Source of the DNA: a bacterium
GTDB taxonomy: Bacteria > Auribacterota > UBA3054 > B51-G9
Reading direction: 5' to 3'
Assembly (NCBI GenBank): GCA_029933535.1
Contig: JAOZNZ010000002.1
Span: forward strand, 1,117-30,780
Length of the DNA: 29,664 nucleotides
Positions 28,001 through 29,664 of this stretch are shown in pieces (the stretch's first letter is position 1; every line of letters begins with the position of its first letter). The notes beneath the pieces were generated by a model. It was not told the DNA's origin. It saw only the letters and a list, made by a program, of their open reading frames with translations, and searched no databases. Made by a program: the position numbers and the translations under genes.

Positions 28001-29664
28001 CGGGTCCAACTGAAAGAGTAATAAGATTATCAGCATTATAAGAGAAGGAAAGTTCACCGCTGTTTCTTTTTCGTTTTGTTAAAGTATTGTTATTATCATC
28101 ATAAGTAAAAGATTCATAACTTCCATCGGAGTAATCTTTCCTTGACACGCGATTCAAATCATCATATGAATAAACAACAACCGCGCCCATAAAATTAGTT
28201 TCAGTAATAATTCGGGAATATTGGTCATATGCCAAAGAATGAACCGCTCCAAGGGGGTTAACTTCAGCGGTAAGCCTATCTAAAGAGTCATAAAAATTAG
28301 AGCTGACATTACCATTGGGGTCTTTAGCAGCGATGATATTATTATTTCCGTCGTAATAGAGATAAGAGTTATCCCCTTCACCGTTTATTTTCCTATACAC
28401 CCGATAAAGTTTATCATAATATTTTTGCCATATTGTGCCTGTGATATCATAGCTTTTTGTAATATTACCTGAATAACCTCTTGTGAAGAAATTAGTGTAT
28501 GAATTTTTTATTTCAGTAGTAATTCTCCCCTGATTACCGTAAACATGAATATTAGTAATCCCAGGCGAGAAAATTTTGTATCGTTGAGCAGAGCTGTTAT
28601 ATTCATAAGTTTCCCAGTATCCCCAATTATCGCTTTTGCCGGAAAGTCTTCCCCATAAATCATAAGAATTTGAAGTAATATTACCGTTGCAGGATTTCAC
28701 GACAGTCATTTGCCCATTCAAATTATATAAAATTTCATTAGTGCAGCCATTAGACAAGAACTCCTTAATACGATGACCGACATTATCATAAACATAAGTG
28801 CTTAAATTGCCGTTAAAATCAGTTTCAGTAAGAACATTTCCACGGACATCATAAGTATAATTACGTGTGCGCGAAAGAGTTTTTGTAATACCTTCCTGTG
28901 TTTCCGAAGCGATATTACCATCAACATCATAAGTATACGACAAAGTTAATCCATTCTGCAATTCATGAGTCAGGAGTTGTCCGTCAGTATTATATGTAAA
29001 AGTTTCATCATTACCGGTCGGATAATTAATTTGTGCAAGTAAGCCGTCAGTGTATGTTCGCTCGGTACGATTGCTCAAAGGGTCAGTGTAAGCGATCAGC
29101 CGCCGGTCAGCATATTCGTATAAGTAAACGTATCCTTCCGCGTCGATTTTCTTAACAAGGTCTCCATTTAAATCATAATAATAATAGGTGGTATATCCGT
29201 TGGCATCAGTTCGGCTTGTTGTTCGACCTTCAGCATCGAAAGTATAATTTATAGTACGTCCATTGCTAAATTTAATTTGAGTAACTAAGCCGTCATCATT
29301 GTAGTAATATGTTTTCCATCTCCCGTCAGCCAGGGTTTCTTTTGTCCATTTTTCAGGTGAGATGCTATAAGTCAAAGTAATTGTATCACCAAATTCTGTA
29401 TATTTTGTAACACGATTAATAGAATCATATTCGATTTGCACAGTAATCTGGTTTTCAGGATTAATAATAGCAACAAGGCGATGAATAGTATCGTAGACAT
29501 ATTTATTTGTAGCATTATTAGGTGCGATAACATCAGTTAAGTTATCATTATTATCATAAAAGTAGCGATAAATTTCTCCTCCCGGGACAGTAATATCCGA
29601 GATTTTGCCATCAGAGTTGTAGTTATAGAAAAGAGACTTTCCGCTTGCATCACTGTCTCTTATT
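25014..29664 (-). CDS. Giant YD/RHS-repeat protein with a cysteine-rich C-terminal domain (5' end outside window)
   Basis: About 1549 residues are visible, and the frame stays open to the window edge, so the N-terminus is missing; the GTG at 29441 is internal. The visible part is almost entirely YD repeats (for example YDSINRVTKYTEFGDTI and YTYDVRGNVLTETD), which in RHS/teneurin proteins coil into a closed beta-shell. The conserved RHS core (YYRARYYSPTLKRFLTRDPAGT...NLYLYVYANPVNFVDPLGL) ends at about 25665. The 216-residue tip after DPLGL has 11 cysteines, against about 3 in the preceding 1,260 residues, and alternating beta-strand sequence (KYELKVGASVSTG, VTIGVSFKLDIEISGSVSVG, FEAKVEGSLKGSVKF). 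I do not recognise this tip. It heads a leftward operon with the DUF1573, FlgD-like and cohesin-like genes; no immunity-type gene lies directly downstream. Confidence 0.9.
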   Translation of the reverse strand, partial: IRDSDASGKSLFYNYNSDGKISDITVPGGEIYRYFYDNNDNLTDVIAPNNATNKYVYDTIHRLVAIINPENQITVQIEYDSINRVTKYTEFGDTITLTYSISPEKWTKETLADGRWKTYYYNDDGLVTQIKFSNGRTINYTFDAEGRTTSRTDANGYTTYYYYDLNGDLVKKIDAEGYVYLYEYADRRLIAYTDPLSNRTERTYTDGLLAQINYPTGNDETFTYNTDGQLLTHELQNGLTLSYTYDVDGNIASETQEGITKTLSRTRNYTYDVRGNVLTETDFNGNLSTYVYDNVGHRIKEFLSNGCTNEILYNLNGQMTVVKSCNGNITSNSYDLWGRLSGKSDNWGYWETYEYNSSAQRYKIFSPGITNIHVYGNQGRITTEIKNSYTNFFTRGYSGNITKSYDITGTIWQKYYDKLYRVYRKINGEGDNSYLYYDGNNNIIAAKDPNGNVSSNFYDSLDRLTAEVNPLGAVHSLAYDQYSRIITETNFMGAVVVYSYDDLNRVSRKDYSDGSYESFTYDDNNNTLTKRKRNSGELSFSYNADNLITLSVGPGGVSNSFKYDSYGNILQETDANGNSKKFFYGDDGNNSMTILPENITNQFEYDVYGRQTVMIDGLGNYTYTEYDWRGKTLKTIIKIGDTSKNPDSDDVVTSYVYDDRGRNVAIINALGYTNSYTYDLANRKISATTPENITKTFQYDDNGNLYKENFPNGNTVTKTYSPFNKILQISDDIGVLEINEYNSSGLITQKTKQGDITQKFEYDAFGRIVAAYDGYTNVKKLVYYPGGNILRYLINRKNQTNTFYYDPYDRLVAKYDGNGTLAESNVYDKIGLLTQKIDAKGDAISYQFDDAARLTKLIWNDGSYQEFKYDADNNAVWRQGEDGNITLFEYDTLNRKTKIDYPGDNDNFVTYNKLNQKLSVSNSASYSTFSYNSVGRIVNVNQDGFNVEYYHSPTSDLSTVTYPSGRKIVRTLDARRRVVNVSDDVNFYTSVIFDNQIVQFASNGNGWVISPSIGANGELTNLVYKNGTVTGTDIKYKRDKIDHIYSAVDGVMTSNSFVYSYDNAQRLTAFQKGLVVNQQMLYTNFNRSYQLDKLANITNLVTGGSSQLRNHNDLNQITSIAGTPLAYNKRGCLTNDNTFTYSYNYENQLVSVNNGSITVLSNVYDGAGRLVMSITGSTNRYFIYDEMNIIEEYVNNKSTLDKSYVYSAGVDSFVAYIKDSHTYYLHSDGNQNVVAVSDESGSIVERYSYSAYGEVTITDPAGNARSGTVVDNSHLYTSRRWIPEAGIYYYRARYYSPTLKRFLTRDPAGTVDTLNLYLYVYANPVNFVDPLGLDVEVSSECVKHSTKVEWDAKRNYLLRKLIDKPVKGFVEFSSELCKSCCKKDSKHEGEKLPRIKYELKVGASVSTGYIPVPSLGYKIPIIGVTIGVSFKLDIEISGSVSVGHDKCYESFTGGGCIEGSVTGFACLGLCNDDPGSGFEAKVEGSLKGSVKFCVENGGTGFEAKLTLCAQVSIYLQFSVKIRWLPDINAKVVLYDSGDAGCIDVWKKSF

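Noticed and set aside
29441..29443. GTG at 29441 as the start of the YD-repeat gene
   Set aside because: The frame continues upstream without a stop to the window edge and encodes further YD repeats (YVYDTIHRLVAIINPENQ), so this codon is internal.

Overview
AT-rich bacterial DNA with a conserved gyrB-gyrA-tig block at the left end and an accessory, repeat-laden remainder. The lineage cannot be fixed from sequence alone. GyrB carries the long insertion in its C-terminal half (829 residues, catalytic positions numbered as in E. coli), many genes lack a Shine-Dalgarno motif, and the right half encodes secreted DUF1573, FlgD-like, cohesin/FN3-like and YD-repeat proteins. That mix would suit a PVC- or FCB-type uncultured bacterium (Lentisphaerae/Kiritimatiellota-like is my best guess), but this is inference.

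Layout. 1-432: repeat-rich leader with a near-consensus sigma70 promoter for gyrB. 433-7012 (+): gyrB, gyrA and tig (trigger factor), read as one unit and closed by a strong rho-independent terminator at 7081-7110. 7243-8690 (-): a TPR-like gene that appears 5'-truncated and contains several repeat-derived in-frame segments. 8857-10519 (-): an AbiEi/AbiEii type IV toxin-antitoxin pair, with a promoter overlapped by a palindromic operator candidate. 10793-11326 (+): DUF4416 protein. 11649-15664 (+): ABC importer permease, ATPase, a small exported ChrB_C-like protein and a lipoprotein substrate-binding protein. 15939-19758 (+): an exported HEAT-repeat protein and an unusual thioredoxin/CcdA-like membrane fusion with a possible papain-like C-terminal domain. 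20141-29664 (-): a tightly packed four-gene operon for exported proteins, transcribed as YD/RHS giant (its 5' end is outside the window), DUF1573 protein, FlgD-like Ig protein, then cohesin/FN3-like protein.

The feature I find most unusual is not one gene. Nearly every intergenic gap carries short tandem arrays with a strict 7-bp (sometimes 8- or 9-bp) period and unrelated unit sequences, plus dispersed palindromic elements. The same classes of array also lie in frame inside two coding sequences: at least three times, plus a palindromic element, in the TPR-like ORF, and once in the DUF1573 gene. In both genes the RTCCGTG-type heptamer lies in the orientation whose coding strand is free of stop codons. 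This resembles, in concept, the in-frame palindromic elements of Rickettsia, but with heptamer satellites.
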